Shown here piece by piece: positions 56,058-64,000 of a stretch of DNA of 64,000 bases; the first letter of the stretch is position 1, and every line of letters begins with the position of its first letter. The stretch covers positions 24,028-88,027 of the forward strand of contig JACWER010000004.1 in assembly GCA_014653385.1 (NCBI GenBank), given 5' to 3'. Both the position numbers and the translations under genes were made by a program. This stretch comes from Pelagibacterales bacterium SAG-MED50. GTDB lineage: Bacteria; Pseudomonadota; Alphaproteobacteria; Pelagibacterales; Pelagibacteraceae. A model generated the notes under the pieces. The model was not told where the DNA came from, ran no database searches, and saw nothing but the letters and a program-made list of their open reading frames with translations.

Positions 56058-56427
56058 GGAAGATAATTTCAATAAACACTTGGGTAGTAAGCTTAAGCTA
56101 AGAAGATTAGCTTTGGGTTTAACTCAAACTAAGGTAGCAAAAGCTATCAATGTAACGTTTCAACAAATTCAAAAATACGAAAAAGGCACTAATGGTGTCA
56201 GTTCAATTAGATTACTGCAGTTATCTAATTATTTAAAAGTACCAATTAATTATTTCTTTGAAGATTTTTCAGAATATTTAATTAACTTAGAAAAATCTCA
56301 AGAAGGTCATATGAATGTTAACTATAATTTCTTAACTAAATTATATTCAGAACTTAGTGCTGACCAAAAATTAAAATTTAATAAATCTTTGCAAATTTCA
56401 GGATCAGTTATTTCAAAAGCAGTTTAA
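56056..56427 (+). CDS. XRE-family helix-turn-helix regulator
   Basis: This 123-aa protein begins with an XRE/Cro-C1 helix-turn-helix (about residues 9-66: LGSKLKLRRLALGLTQTKVAKAINVTFQQIQKYEKG, with the typical VTFQQIQKYEKGTN recognition segment). It ends with a helical tail of about 50 residues. This form is widespread in alphaproteobacteria, with few characterised members. It stands alone downstream of aapP with its own promoter-like sequence. Targets are unknown. Confidence 0.88.
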   Translation: MEDNFNKHLGSKLKLRRLALGLTQTKVAKAINVTFQQIQKYEKGTNGVSSIRLLQLSNYLKVPINYFFEDFSEYLINLEKSQEGHMNVNYNFLTKLYSELSADQKLKFNKSLQISGSVISKAV

Positions 56428-56520
56428 TTTTTTTTTGTTTGAGACCCCAAAATTTAATTCATCAATTTCTATTATTATTAATTATTTATAATTAAATATT
56501 ATTATTTAGGAATATTTATT

Positions 56521-56596
56521 TGGCTCCTCGGGCAGGACTCGAACCTGCGACCAATTGATTAACAGTCAACTGCTCTACCAACTGAGCTACCGAGGA
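56521..56596 (-). tRNA. tRNA-Asn (anticodon GTT)
   Basis: On the minus strand the acceptor TCCTCGG (56596-56590) pairs with CCGAGGA, the D arm reads TAGCTCAGTTGGTAGAGCA, and the anticodon stem GTTGA/TCAAT encloses CTGTTAA with anticodon GTT. The T arm has GGTTCGAGTCC and CCA is encoded (TGG at 56521-56523 on the plus strand). An antisense-looking reading frame through both tRNAs here is spurious. Confidence 0.97.
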
Positions 56597-56646
56597 ATGT
56601 AAAAAACTCAACTTACTTTTTTTTAGAGCTAAAACAAGATTTTTTT

Positions 56647-56720
56647 TGGAGGCAACGCCCGGAATCGAACCGGGATACAAGGATTTGCAATCCTCTGCGT
56701 AACCATTCCGCCACGTTGCC
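56647..56720 (-). tRNA. tRNA-Cys (anticodon GCA)
   Basis: On the minus strand the acceptor GGCAACG pairs with CGTTGCC, the anticodon stem GAGGA/TCCTT encloses TTGCAAA with anticodon GCA, and the T arm has GGTTCGATTCC. The discriminator base is U, the known identity element for tRNA-Cys, and CCA is encoded. It lies 50 bp upstream of tRNA-Asn and is probably cotranscribed with it. Confidence 0.97.
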
Positions 56721-56844
56721 ATCTTGTTTAGACTAATAGCTTCAGATGCCTTTTTATATTAAATATTTCTAATTAGTCTATTAAATAACGAGCTAAATTC
56801 ATTATTGTTAATTTAGATTATTAAATTATAAACTTTAAACATAG
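56721..56844. promoter_or_regulatory. Divergent promoter region between tRNA-Cys and valS
   Basis: This 124-bp gap must hold promoters for the minus-strand tRNA pair and for valS. It contains a 9-bp inverted repeat, TAGACTAAT at 56729-56737 and ATTAGTCTA at 56772-56780, with a 34-bp spacer. No clear consensus promoter stands out in the AT-rich sequence. No T-box-like element is visible. Confidence 0.35.
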
Positions 56845-59472
56845 ATGAGTAGCGATAAATATATACATTCTGATGTCGAGGATAAGATTTATTCTTATTG
56901 GGAAAAACATGGTCTTTTTAAACCTCAAGAAAATACAAAAAAATTTTCAATTGTAATTCCACCTCCAAATGTAACAGGTAGTCTTCATATGGGCCACGCC
57001 TTAAATAACTCCATTCAAGATTTATTAGTTAGATATCATCGAATGAATAACTACGAAACTTTATGGCAACCAGGTACAGATCATGCTGGAATTGCAACAC
57101 AAGCTTTAGTTGAGAGAAAATTAACAGCAGAAAAAATTGATAAAAATGAAATTGGTAGAGATAAATTTATTGAAAAGGTTTGGGAATGGAAAGACCAATA
57201 TGGTGACATTATCATTAATCAATTAAAAAAACTTGGATGTTCTTGTGATTGGTCACGTAATGCTTTTACGATGGATGAAAATCTTTCAAAATCTGTAATT
57301 AAAGTTTTTGTAGATCTTTATAATAAAGATTTAATTTACAAGGATAAAAAACTAGTAAATTGGGATACAGTTTTAAAAACAGCAATTTCTGATCTTGAAG
57401 TGGATCAAAGAGAAGTTAATTCTAAAATCTATTATATTAAATATCCTATAGATGGAACTGATGAATTTATAACAATTGCAACTACAAGACCTGAAACTAT
57501 GCTTGGCGACACTGCAATTGCTGTTAATCCAAAAGATGAAAGATTTAAAAGCATTGTTGGTAAAACAGTTACAATACCAATTGTTGGAAGAAAGATTAAC
57601 ATTATAGAAGATGACTATGCAGATCCAGAACAAGGAACTGGTGCACTAAAAATTACACCTGCACATGATTTTAATGACTATGACGTTGGACAAAGAAACA
57701 ATCTTGAAATTATTAATATTTTTACAGAAGCTGGTAAAATTAATGAAAATGCTCCTAAAGAATATATTGGACTTGATAGATTTGAAGCAAGAAAGAGAAT
57801 TTTAAAAGAACTTAAAGACCAAGAATTTTTTGTTAAGGAAGAAAATATTAAGAATAAAGTTCCATATGGTGATAGGTCTAATTCAATAATAGAACCTTTT
57901 TTAACAGAGCAATGGTTTGCTGACGCAGAAAAACTATCTATCAAAGCAAAAGAGGTAGTTAATTCTAAAAAAACAAATTTCTTTCCTGAAAATTGGTCTA
58001 AAACTTATTTTCAATGGATGAACAATATAGAACCATGGTGTATTTCAAGACAACTCTGGTGGGGTCATCAGATACCTGCTTGGTATGGCCCAGATAAAAA
58101 AATCTTTGTAGCTTACAACGAAGAAGAAGCAAAAAAATTAGCTAATAAACATTATGGTAAAGATGAAGAATTAATTCGTGATCCTGATGTTTTAGATACA
58201 TGGTTCTCATCTGGACTTTGGCCATTTGCAACATTGGGTTGGCCAGAAAATAAAGAATACGTTGAAAAGTTTTATCCAACTTCTGTTTTAGTAACTGGTT
58301 TTGATATTATATTTTTCTGGGTTGCTAGAATGATTATGTTTGGAACAGAATTTCTAAACAAAGAACCATTTAAAGATATTTATGTTCATGCATTGGTTAA
58401 AGATGAAAAGGGTCAAAAAATGTCTAAATCAAAAGGAAATGTTATCGATCCTTTAGATCTAATTGAAAAATATAGTGCAGATGCATTGAGATTTACTCTT
58501 CTTTCAATGGCTTCTCCTGGAACAGATGTAAAACTTTCTGAAGATAGAGTTAAAGGATATAGAAACTTTTTAAATAAACTTTGGAATGCTAATAATTTTT
58601 TAATAACTAATAAATGTGACTTCTCAAATACTGATAAAATTCCAAGTTTATCAGTTAATATTAACAAATGGATTTATGCAGAATTGATTGAAGCAAAATC
58701 TAAAATTGAGAAAAATTTAGAAGATTACAGGTTTGATGAGGCAGCCAAAAATGCTTATCAGTTTGCGTGGCATTCTTATTGTGATTGGTATTTAGAATTA
58801 TCGAAAACAATACTATTCTCTGATAATGAAGAAGCAAAATCTGAAGTTAAAAAAGTTTCAAGTTATGTATTCAAACAAATTTTAATTTTATTACATCCTT
58901 TTATTCCGTTTGTTACAGAAGAAATCTGGCTTAAAAATAAATTTGATAATTCAAATAAAGATTATTTGATGCTTGCTAATTGGCCTAATGGTGAAATTAA
59001 TAAAGACACTAGTACAAAACAAGTTGAAAATATTATAAGCATAATATCTGAAATTAGATCTTTTAAAAATGAGCTAAATGTAGGCCCTGGTTCATTTATA
59101 GATATGTCTATAAATAATATTAACGATGATCAAAAAAAGTTTATTAATGATAATGAAATTATTCTTAAAAAATTGGGAAGAATAAACAATATTCTTAATG
59201 ATGATTTAGATAAATCAGCAGCAACTATGGTTGTTTCAGGTGATTTGTTTAAGATTTATTTTGATAAAGATATTGATTTAAAACTTATTAAAGAAAATTT
59301 AACTAACAAACAAAATAGAATTAAAGAAGAAATGCATAAGATATCTCAAAGATTAGAAAACAAAAGTTTTGTAGATAGAGCACCAAAAGAGATTGTTGAT
59401 CAGGAAAAAACTAATTATAATAATTTAAAGAATGATATTGATAAAATATTAGTAACAATAAAGGGTATATAA
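56845..59472 (+). CDS. valS: Valyl-tRNA synthetase
   Basis: ValRS charges tRNA-Val and edits misacylated threonine. The 875-aa class I synthetase has the HIGH-type motif [17 protein letters not shown], the editing (CP1) domain with [29 protein letters not shown], and [12 protein letters not shown], followed by anticodon-binding and C-terminal coiled-coil domains. Its stop overlaps the ilvD start (TAATG). The pairing with ilvD is thematically apt, as ilvD feeds valine synthesis. Confidence 0.97.
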   Translation: MSSDKYIHSDVEDKIYSYWEKHGLFKPQENTKKFSIVIPPPNVTGSLHMGHALNNSIQDLLVRYHRMNNYETLWQPGTDHAGIATQALVERKLTAEKIDKNEIGRDKFIEKVWEWKDQYGDIIINQLKKLGCSCDWSRNAFTMDENLSKSVIKVFVDLYNKDLIYKDKKLVNWDTVLKTAISDLEVDQREVNSKIYYIKYPIDGTDEFITIATTRPETMLGDTAIAVNPKDERFKSIVGKTVTIPIVGRKINIIEDDYADPEQGTGALKITPAHDFNDYDVGQRNNLEIINIFTEAGKINENAPKEYIGLDRFEARKRILKELKDQEFFVKEENIKNKVPYGDRSNSIIEPFLTEQWFADAEKLSIKAKEVVNSKKTNFFPENWSKTYFQWMNNIEPWCISRQLWWGHQIPAWYGPDKKIFVAYNEEEAKKLANKHYGKDEELIRDPDVLDTWFSSGLWPFATLGWPENKEYVEKFYPTSVLVTGFDIIFFWVARMIMFGTEFLNKEPFKDIYVHALVKDEKGQKMSKSKGNVIDPLDLIEKYSADALRFTLLSMASPGTDVKLSEDRVKGYRNFLNKLWNANNFLITNKCDFSNTDKIPSLSVNINKWIYAELIEAKSKIEKNLEDYRFDEAAKNAYQFAWHSYCDWYLELSKTILFSDNEEAKSEVKKVSSYVFKQILILLHPFIPFVTEEIWLKNKFDNSNKDYLMLANWPNGEINKDTSTKQVENIISIISEIRSFKNELNVGPGSFIDMSINNINDDQKKFINDNEIILKKLGRINNILNDDLDKSAATMVVSGDLFKIYFDKDIDLKLIKENLTNKQNRIKEEMHKISQRLENKSFVDRAPKEIVDQEKTNYNNLKNDIDKILVTIKGI

Positions 59473-61190
59473 TGGCAAAATTTAATAAAAAGAAACTTCC
59501 AAGTAGACATACATCATTAGGAGCAGACAGAGCTCCTCACAGATCATTTTATTATGCAATGGGTGAAACCGAAAAAGATGTAGCAAAACCCTTTGTAGGA
59601 GTTGTTTCAACTTGGAATGAAGCTGCACCTTGTAATATTGCCCTTATGAGACAAGCTCAATCTGTTAAAAAGGGTGTAAGAGCCAACGGTGGAACGCCTA
59701 GAGAATTTTGTACCATTACAGTTACAGATGGTATTGCAATGGGTCACGAAGGTATGAAAGCTTCTTTAATTTCAAGAGAAGTAATAGCAGACTCTGCTGA
59801 ACTTACTGTTAGAGGTCATTGTTATGACGCCTTAGTTGGTATTGCTGGATGTGATAAATCTTTACCAGCACTAATGATGTCGATGGTTAGATTAAATGTA
59901 CCAAGTGTATTTATTTATGGAGGATCAATTCTTCCAGGAAGATATAAAGGAAAAGATGTAACCGTTGTTGATGTATTTGAAGCTGTTGGAAAACATTCAT
60001 CCGGTCAAATGTCTGCTGCAGAACTTAGAAAATTAGAATTAGTTGCTTGCCCAAGTGCAGGTGCTTGTGGTGGTCAGTTTACTGCAAACACAATGGCATG
60101 TGTATCAGAGGCTATCGGTTTAGCACTTCCTTATTCAGCAGGAACTCCTGCTCCATATGAAGAAAGAGATAAGTACGCAAAAGAGAGTGGTAAAACAGTA
60201 ATGAATCTTTTAGCAAAAAAAATTAAACCTAGAGATATTGTAACAAAGAAAGCTCTAGAAAATGCTGCAACAATAGTTGCTGCAACTGGTGGATCTACTA
60301 ATGCTGCTTTACATTTACCAGCAATTGCTAATGAAGCTGGAATTAAATTTGATTTAATGGATGTTGCTAAAATATTTAAAAAAACTCCTTATCTTGCTGA
60401 TTTAAAACCTGGTGGAAAATATGTTGCAAAAGATATGTGGTTAGCAGGTGGTGTTCCAATGCTACTTAAAACTTTATACGATGGTGGTTTTATTCATGGT
60501 GATTGTATGACTGTTACCGGTAAAACTATGAAAGAAAATTTAAAAAATATTAAATTTAATCCTAAACAAAAAGTTCTAAGAAAATACGATAATCCATTAT
60601 CTCCAGATGGTGGTGTAGTTGGTCTAAAAGGTAATTTAGCTCCTGATGGAGGTATTGTTAAAATTGCAGGACTTAAGAAATTACAATTCACGGGTAAAGC
60701 TAGATGCTTTGATAACGAAGAAGCTGCAATGTCAGCTGTACAAAACCGGAAGTATAAAGAAGGGGACGTCATTATTATTCGTTATGAAGGACCTGTTGGA
60801 GGACCAGGTATGAGAGAGATGCTATCAACTACCGGTGCAATTTATGGCCAAGGAATGGGAGAGAAAGTAGCTCTTATAACTGATGGAAGGTTCTCTGGAG
60901 CAACAAGAGGCTTCTGTGTGGGTCATGTAGGCCCTGAGGCGGCCTTAGGAGGTCCTATAGCCTTATTACGTAATGGAGACGTAATTGATATCGATGCTAA
61001 AAAGGGGACCATTAATGTAAGACTTTCTAAAAAAGAATTAGCTTCAAGAAAAAGTAAATGGAAGGCTAGAAAATCTGATTTTGGATCAGGAACTTTATGG
61101 AAGTATGCACAAACAGTAGGTCCTGCTTATTTAGGCGCACCAACTCATCCGGGAAAGAAAAAAGAAGTTAAGGATTATTCAGAAATTTAA
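59472..61190 (+). CDS. ilvD: Dihydroxy-acid dehydratase
   Basis: IlvD is the Fe-S dehydratase at the third step of valine, isoleucine and (through ketoisovalerate) leucine and pantothenate synthesis. The 572-aa protein has [21 protein letters not shown], the cluster Cys in [12 protein letters not shown] and in [16 protein letters not shown], and the C-terminal [18 protein letters not shown]. It is richer in G+C than its neighbours, consistent with strong conservation and expression. It touches valS and manC by one-base overlaps. Confidence 0.96.
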   Translation: MAKFNKKKLPSRHTSLGADRAPHRSFYYAMGETEKDVAKPFVGVVSTWNEAAPCNIALMRQAQSVKKGVRANGGTPREFCTITVTDGIAMGHEGMKASLISREVIADSAELTVRGHCYDALVGIAGCDKSLPALMMSMVRLNVPSVFIYGGSILPGRYKGKDVTVVDVFEAVGKHSSGQMSAAELRKLELVACPSAGACGGQFTANTMACVSEAIGLALPYSAGTPAPYEERDKYAKESGKTVMNLLAKKIKPRDIVTKKALENAATIVAATGGSTNAALHLPAIANEAGIKFDLMDVAKIFKKTPYLADLKPGGKYVAKDMWLAGGVPMLLKTLYDGGFIHGDCMTVTGKTMKENLKNIKFNPKQKVLRKYDNPLSPDGGVVGLKGNLAPDGGIVKIAGLKKLQFTGKARCFDNEEAAMSAVQNRKYKEGDVIIIRYEGPVGGPGMREMLSTTGAIYGQGMGEKVALITDGRFSGATRGFCVGHVGPEAALGGPIALLRNGDVIDIDAKKGTINVRLSKKELASRKSKWKARKSDFGSGTLWKYAQTVGPAYLGAPTHPGKKKEVKDYSEI

Positions 61191-62395
61191 TGAAAATTCG
61201 TCCAGTCATTTTATGTGGTGGTGCTGGAACACGTCTTTGGTCTAATTCAAAAAATCATCAAGCAAAACAGTTTATTGATTTTGGTAATTGGACTTTATTA
61301 GACAAAACTTTGGAGAGAACAAAAGCATCTATTTATGATGCACCAATTATAAGTACAAATAAAAAATACCTTAAAGCAGTTAAAAAACATCTTAAGAAAA
61401 ATAAGATCAAAAAGTACAAAATAGTATTAGAGCCTGCAAAAAGAAATACAGCTCCAGCTATATTAAGTGCCGCCTTAATCAAAGATATTCCAAATGACCA
61501 ACCATTGATGTTTTTTACTGCCGATCATTTAATTGAAAAAATGAGTATTTTTAATAAAGCAATAAATAAAAATAAATCAAACTTAACTGACCAAAATATC
61601 TTTATATTTGGTATTAAACCAACATCTCCATCAAGTGAATATGGTTATTTCATAACTAAAAAGGTTAAAAAAAATATTAATAAAGTAACTAAATTTATTG
61701 AAAAACCAAAAGAAGCTAAAGCTAAACAAGTTATAAAACAAAAAGGATATTGGAATTCAGGAATGTTTTTTCTTAGAAAAGACTCAATAATAAATAACTT
61801 TAAAAAAAATCAACCAACTATTTATAAAAATTGTGTGAATGCTGTTAAAAAAGCAAAATTAAAAGATAATACTTATTATCTAAACAAATCATCATTTATT
61901 AAAGCAACAGCAAAATCTTTTGATTATGCAATCTTAGAAAAATCAAAACAAATTAATGCTATTAAATTGGATATTTCTTGGTCAGATCTTGGAAGTTGGA
62001 AAGAGATTTTAAAAATGTACAACAAGAATAAAAATAAATACATTAAGAAAAAAAATGTTTATTACCGACCATGGGGTAAGTACACTAATTTGTTTGAAGG
62101 AAAAGAGTTCTTAATTAAAGAATTATACGTAAAAACTAAAGGTATTTTAAGTCTACAAAAACATCATCATAGAGCTGAACATTGGTTAGTCACACAAGGA
62201 AATCCAAAGATAACTCTAAATAAAGATAGTTTTGTAAAAAAACCAAATGAACATATTTTTATTCCACTTGAAGCAATTCATAGAATTCAAAATCCTGGAA
62301 AAAAGCCAGTTAAAATTATGGAAGCACAAGTAGGATCAATTCTAAAAGAAACAGATATAGTTAGATATCAAGATGTTTATGGTAGGGTTAAGTAG
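61190..62395 (+). CDS. manC: Mannose-1-phosphate guanylyltransferase / mannose-6-phosphate isomerase
   Basis: The 401-aa protein has an N-terminal GDP-mannose pyrophosphorylase domain (LCGGAGTRLWSNSKNHQAKQF at residues 8-28, FTADHLIE, FIEKPKEAKA, WSDLGSWKEI) and a C-terminal type II phosphomannose isomerase cupin (RPWGKYTNLFEG, LQKHHHRAEHWLVTQG, FIPLEAIHRIQNPGKKP). It supplies GDP-mannose for surface glycans. It is shorter than the 470-480 aa usual for the family, but both domains look intact. Its stop is two bases from the stop of the convergent unknown gene. Confidence 0.92.
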   Translation: MKIRPVILCGGAGTRLWSNSKNHQAKQFIDFGNWTLLDKTLERTKASIYDAPIISTNKKYLKAVKKHLKKNKIKKYKIVLEPAKRNTAPAILSAALIKDIPNDQPLMFFTADHLIEKMSIFNKAINKNKSNLTDQNIFIFGIKPTSPSSEYGYFITKKVKKNINKVTKFIEKPKEAKAKQVIKQKGYWNSGMFFLRKDSIINNFKKNQPTIYKNCVNAVKKAKLKDNTYYLNKSSFIKATAKSFDYAILEKSKQINAIKLDISWSDLGSWKEILKMYNKNKNKYIKKKNVYYRPWGKYTNLFEGKEFLIKELYVKTKGILSLQKHHHRAEHWLVTQGNPKITLNKDSFVKKPNEHIFIPLEAIHRIQNPGKKPVKIMEAQVGSILKETDIVRYQDVYGRVK

Positions 62396-62397
62396 AA

Positions 62398-62916
62398 CTA
62401 TCTTTGTGTGGAAATTTTTATTGGTAAATCTTTTGTAACATCAAATCTTTCTTTCTTAGTAACGTCATCAATTTGTTCAGATTTTTTCATTAAACACCAT
62501 TCTTCATACAATCTGCAAAATGTATAAATTGCGTTATATCTATCAATCATTATGACAGTATCTAATTCACTTTTTATTAAAAACTTTACATCATATAATT
62601 CTTTAATATTAATTTTAGTTAATACTTCTCTTGAATCAGGATTGTAATAACCTGATTGATCCTCACAAGGTGTTTCTAAAATTTCATTAATATATTCTTG
62701 AAAAATATTTCCCTTAATAAATTTTTCATCATAATTATTTGAATTTATAGTTTCATATATTAATTTTCTTAATGGTGGCTTGTTAGTTTCTAACCACAAC
62801 TCTAGAAGCTCAAGATATATCAATTCATATAATCTTATTTGAATTGGTTTTCCCCTTACTATTTTTGACCATTCTAAAAATCTTCTTATTTCAATATTTT
62901 TTCTAATACTTTTCAT
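62398..62916 (-). CDS. Hypothetical protein (172 aa)
   Basis: I do not recognise this protein. It is soluble, charged and mostly helical by composition, with aromatic clusters such as LYELIYLELLELWLE near residues 29-43, and YNAIYTFCRLYEEWCLMKK near 128-146. There is no signal peptide, membrane helix or obvious catalytic motif; its cysteines are scattered. It lies 11 bases after the stop of the small zinc-ribbon-like gene on the same strand, so the two may form an operon, and it is convergent with manC. Confidence 0.72.
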   Translation of the reverse strand: MKSIRKNIEIRRFLEWSKIVRGKPIQIRLYELIYLELLELWLETNKPPLRKLIYETINSNNYDEKFIKGNIFQEYINEILETPCEDQSGYYNPDSREVLTKINIKELYDVKFLIKSELDTVIMIDRYNAIYTFCRLYEEWCLMKKSEQIDDVTKKERFDVTKDLPIKISTQR

Positions 62917-62927
62917 TAGTATAAATT

Positions 62928-63077
62928 TTACCTACCAGATTTAATTTTAGTAAAACCGCAATTTTTACATTCAAGGGTTGTAACTCTGTCAGTTGGATTA
63001 AAGCCAAATTCAATATTAATTGTTTTGTAATTATGTAATCCCAAAAAACACAGTAGTTTTATCAATTTCAAAATCAT
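62928..63077 (-). CDS. Small zinc-ribbon-like protein (49 aa)
   Basis: A 49-codon frame on the minus strand starts MILKLIKLLCFLGLHNYK and ends VTTLECKNCGFTKIKSGR. The spacing C10-x4-H15 followed by C37-x2-C40-G matches small CxxxxH...CxxCG zinc-binding proteins (DUF1660-like, from memory), such as those with a CxxxGHK start and CxRCG end. It is too short for most gene callers but has intact putative zinc ligands, and is followed after 10 bp by the 172-aa gene. Its role is unknown. Confidence 0.6.
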   Translation of the reverse strand: MILKLIKLLCFLGLHNYKTINIEFGFNPTDRVTTLECKNCGFTKIKSGR

Positions 63078-63081
63078 AATT

Positions 63082-63110
63082 TTGACACTTTAAATTGTTA
63101 ATTTTAATTA
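63082..63110 (+). promoter_or_regulatory. Candidate promoter of the structured RNA
   Basis: A perfect TTGACA at 63082-63087 is followed after 17 bp by TAATTA at 63105-63110. Transcription would start near 63117, exactly where the foldable region begins. The -10 is imperfect. The zinc-ribbon gene starts on the other strand at 63077, so the region is divergent. Confidence 0.5.
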
Positions 63111-63116
63111 TTGATT

Positions 63117-63204
63117 GTCAGCACAAGGCTGAATTAGAGCGGGACTCAGATAGATCATACCGCACAAGAAATATAAAAGCAAAAAATATAATTCAGCTTT
63201 TTTT
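63117..63204 (+). ncRNA. Candidate structured small RNA or attenuator (about 88 nt)
   Basis: GCTGAATTA at 63128-63136 is the exact reverse complement of TAATTCAGC at 63189-63197, which runs into seven T at 63198-63204, a Rho-independent terminator closing the whole element. Inside, GCGG (63139-63142) can pair with CCGC (63160-63163). TCAGC at 63118-63122 can instead pair with GCTGA at 63128-63132, so hairpin and terminator stem compete. GCACAAG occurs twice (63121-63127 and 63162-63168). The local G+C is well above its surroundings and no reading frame explains it. I cannot assign it to a known RNA family; it may be a sRNA or a riboswitch/attenuator for the gene at 63312. Confidence 0.6.
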
Positions 63205-63311
63205 ACTTATTAATTTAAGAGATCTTTTTTTTTAATTTTTTAAAAATTTAAAATTAAAAATATTTAGTTATCAACAACTTGAATTTCAAAAATATGATAT
63301 AGTGTTTCAAT

Positions 63312-63482
63312 ATGAAAGCTTTTAAAGAGCTAATAAAAAAACATAAAAAAATAGAAGTAGAAATTAATCATTTAACCAAATTAAGACTTAATGACAGGAC
63401 GTTCTCATCTTGGGAGCAGTTAAGAACTTTAAAAAAAGAAAAGTTAAAATTAAAAGAATTAGTTTCTGCTTTTGCTAAATAA
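63312..63482 (+). CDS. DUF465/YdcH-like small protein (56 aa)
   Basis: A 56-codon frame begins MKAFKELIKKHKKIEVEINHL and ends LKKEKLKLKELVSAFAK. The helix-turn-helix hairpin layout with an H-x6-I-x6-L start and a terminal LKKEKLxLKE block matches the DUF465/YdcH family as I know it, whose function is poorly understood. It lies 107 bp downstream of the RNA terminator at 63204 and has no close plus-strand partner. It is too short for many gene callers. Confidence 0.65.
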   Translation: MKAFKELIKKHKKIEVEINHLTKLRLNDRTFSSWEQLRTLKKEKLKLKELVSAFAK

Positions 63483-63712
63483 TTAATTATTATTGGTTTG
63501 TTAACTTTTTTATTATTAAAAAAAAGAGAGGTTTTTAAAATTAATATAATTGTAATACTAGATAAATATTTTTGTAACTAAAATCATCTAAAAATTTGTT
63601 ACAAAATTTATATTTTAATAATAATTTATTCTTTTCCTATTAGTTTAAATTTTGTTAATTAACTACTTTCTCTCTTCTTTTAACTGAGAAGAGAGAAAGA
63701 CGAATTTAGACA
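63483..63712. other. 230-bp AT-rich intergenic region with two inverted repeats
   Basis: No gene is visible. TTTTGTAAC at 63570-63578 and GTTACAAAA at 63598-63606 form a perfect 9-bp inverted repeat with a 19-bp spacer, and a stronger stem-loop lies at 63666-63699. The rest is A/T runs. It separates the convergent YdcH-like gene and the basic protein gene and probably holds both 3' ends. Confidence 0.4.
63666..63699 (-). terminator. 13-bp stem-loop after the basic protein gene
   Basis: CTTTCTCTCTTCT at 63666-63678 is the exact reverse complement of AGAAGAGAGAAAG at 63687-63699, with an 8-base loop. It begins 14 bases beyond the stop of the minus-strand basic protein gene. No long T tract follows on either strand, so it is a terminator-like or mRNA-stabilising 3' hairpin rather than a textbook intrinsic terminator. 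It could serve the convergent genes on both sides. Confidence 0.6.
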
Positions 63713-63922
63713 TTAATTATTTACAGATGCAGAGCTTTCACTAGCTTTTTTCTTAGCTATTTTTTTTGCTTTTTTCTCAGCTACTTTTTTTTCTAAACTT
63801 GCAATTTTTATATTAATTTTAGATAATTTTTTTTCTTTTAAATTGATTTTATTTTTAAGTTTATTTATTGATTTAGTAATCTTTTTTTTTCTTTTTTCAT
63901 TTTTCTTTATTTTTTTACTCAT
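63713..63922 (-). CDS. Small Lys-rich basic coiled-coil protein (69 aa)
   Basis: The 69-aa product from the ATG at 63922 is about 40% Lys, with a predicted helix of heptad-like character (INKLKNKINLKEKKLSKI) and an Ala/Lys tail, AEKKAKKIAKKKASESSASV, like histone H1-type tails. It may bind nucleic acid or another polyanion; no family is recognised. It has the strongest Shine-Dalgarno in the window (AAAGGAGG, 63928-63935, 5 bases from the ATG), which favours ATG over the preceding TTG, and a good promoter upstream. High expression is likely. Confidence 0.75.
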   Translation of the reverse strand: MSKKIKKNEKRKKKITKSINKLKNKINLKEKKLSKINIKIASLEKKVAEKKAKKIAKKKASESSASVNN

Positions 63923-63951
63923 CAAGGCCTCCTTTAATAAATGATAAATTA

Positions 63952-63980
63952 ATTATATTTAAACCAAATATTCAAGTAAA
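63952..63980 (-). promoter_or_regulatory. Candidate sigma-70 promoter of the basic protein gene
   Basis: On the minus strand, TTTACT (63980-63975) and a perfect TATAAT (63957-63952) are separated by 17 bp. The transcript would start near 63945, giving a leader of about 23 nt with the strong AAAGGAGG ribosome-binding site. This is one of the best promoter and ribosome-binding-site combinations seen in the window. Confidence 0.6.
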
Positions 63981-64000
63981 ATAAATCTTGTTAAGTTCTT

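Noticed and set aside
56516..56722. 68-aa minus-strand reading frame
   Set aside because: It runs through tRNA-Asn and tRNA-Cys; the tRNA cloverleaves explain the sequence.
56721..56844. T-box or other riboswitch upstream of valS
   Set aside because: No specifier-loop or T-box sequence is visible, and T-boxes are not expected in alphaproteobacteria; only a weak inverted repeat is present.
63570..63606. Inverted repeat TTTTGTAAC/GTTACAAAA as a functional site
   Set aside because: A 9-bp AT-rich inverted repeat with a 19-bp spacer and no T tract is plausible by chance; listed only in the gap description.
1..64000. CRISPR arrays, insertion sequences, prophage or toxin-antitoxin loci
   Set aside because: No regularly spaced repeats, transposase, integrase or phage structural motifs were seen; nearly every base is in a core gene.

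Overview
The window is a contiguous, very gene-dense, AT-rich chromosome segment from an alphaproteobacterium. Lys/Asn/Ile-rich proteins, near-zero intergenic spacing, alphaproteobacterial gene order (nuo, bam-lpx, trpEGDC-lexA, eno-ftsB-lipA, ntrYX-trk) and the aapJQMP amino-acid transporter all point to the SAR11 clade (Pelagibacterales, 'Candidatus Pelagibacter'-like). No insertion sequence, integrase, phage gene or CRISPR array is visible; this is core chromosome.

Layout. 1-7.7 kb: the end of the complex I operon (nuoG 3' end through nuoN), with nuoL split by a one-base homopolymer insertion. 7.7-17.6 kb: co-oriented birA, coaX, RNase J, a small membrane protein, proS, lolCD and dnaE. 17.6-29.4 kb: rpsB, with a pseudoknot-capable leader, then tsf, frr, uppS, cdsA, dxr, bamA, an OmpH/Skp-like gene, fabZ, lpxD, lpxA, lpxI and lpxB, joining translation to isoprenoid carrier, phospholipid, outer-membrane and lipid A synthesis. 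29.4-36.8 kb, minus strand: PpiD-like foldase, trpE, trpG, trpD, trpC, lexA (with an SOS box) and gltX. 36.9-43.3 kb, plus strand: tpiA, secG, pyrG, kdsA, eno, ftsB, lipA and a COQ10/RatA-like gene. 43.3-45.4 kb, minus strand: ispDF, pgpA and pncC. 45.4-51.3 kb: ntrY, ntrX, trkA and trkH. 51.4-55.9 kb: tRNA-Arg and the amino-acid ABC transporter aapJ-QMP, with palindromes before aapJ and an intrinsic terminator after it. 56-64 kb: an XRE regulator, tRNA-Asn, tRNA-Cys, valS, ilvD, manC, then a looser region holding an unknown 172-aa protein, a 49-aa zinc-ribbon-like protein, a candidate structured RNA of about 88 nt, a YdcH-like 56-aa protein and a Lys-rich basic protein.

No large undescribed system is evident. 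The most interesting signals are small: the candidate RNA at 63117-63204, in which a 5' hairpin and a terminator stem compete; the H-type pseudoknot before rpsB; an NtrX-like regulator with a Gln in place of the Walker B Glu and no GAFTGA loop; the nuoL frameshift; and several canonical alphaproteobacterial clusters with internal genes absent (pyrH, rseP, pdh/lpd, probably moaC/moeA/comEC), as expected from genome streamlining. Function calls rest on motif recognition and neighbourhood; no database search was run.
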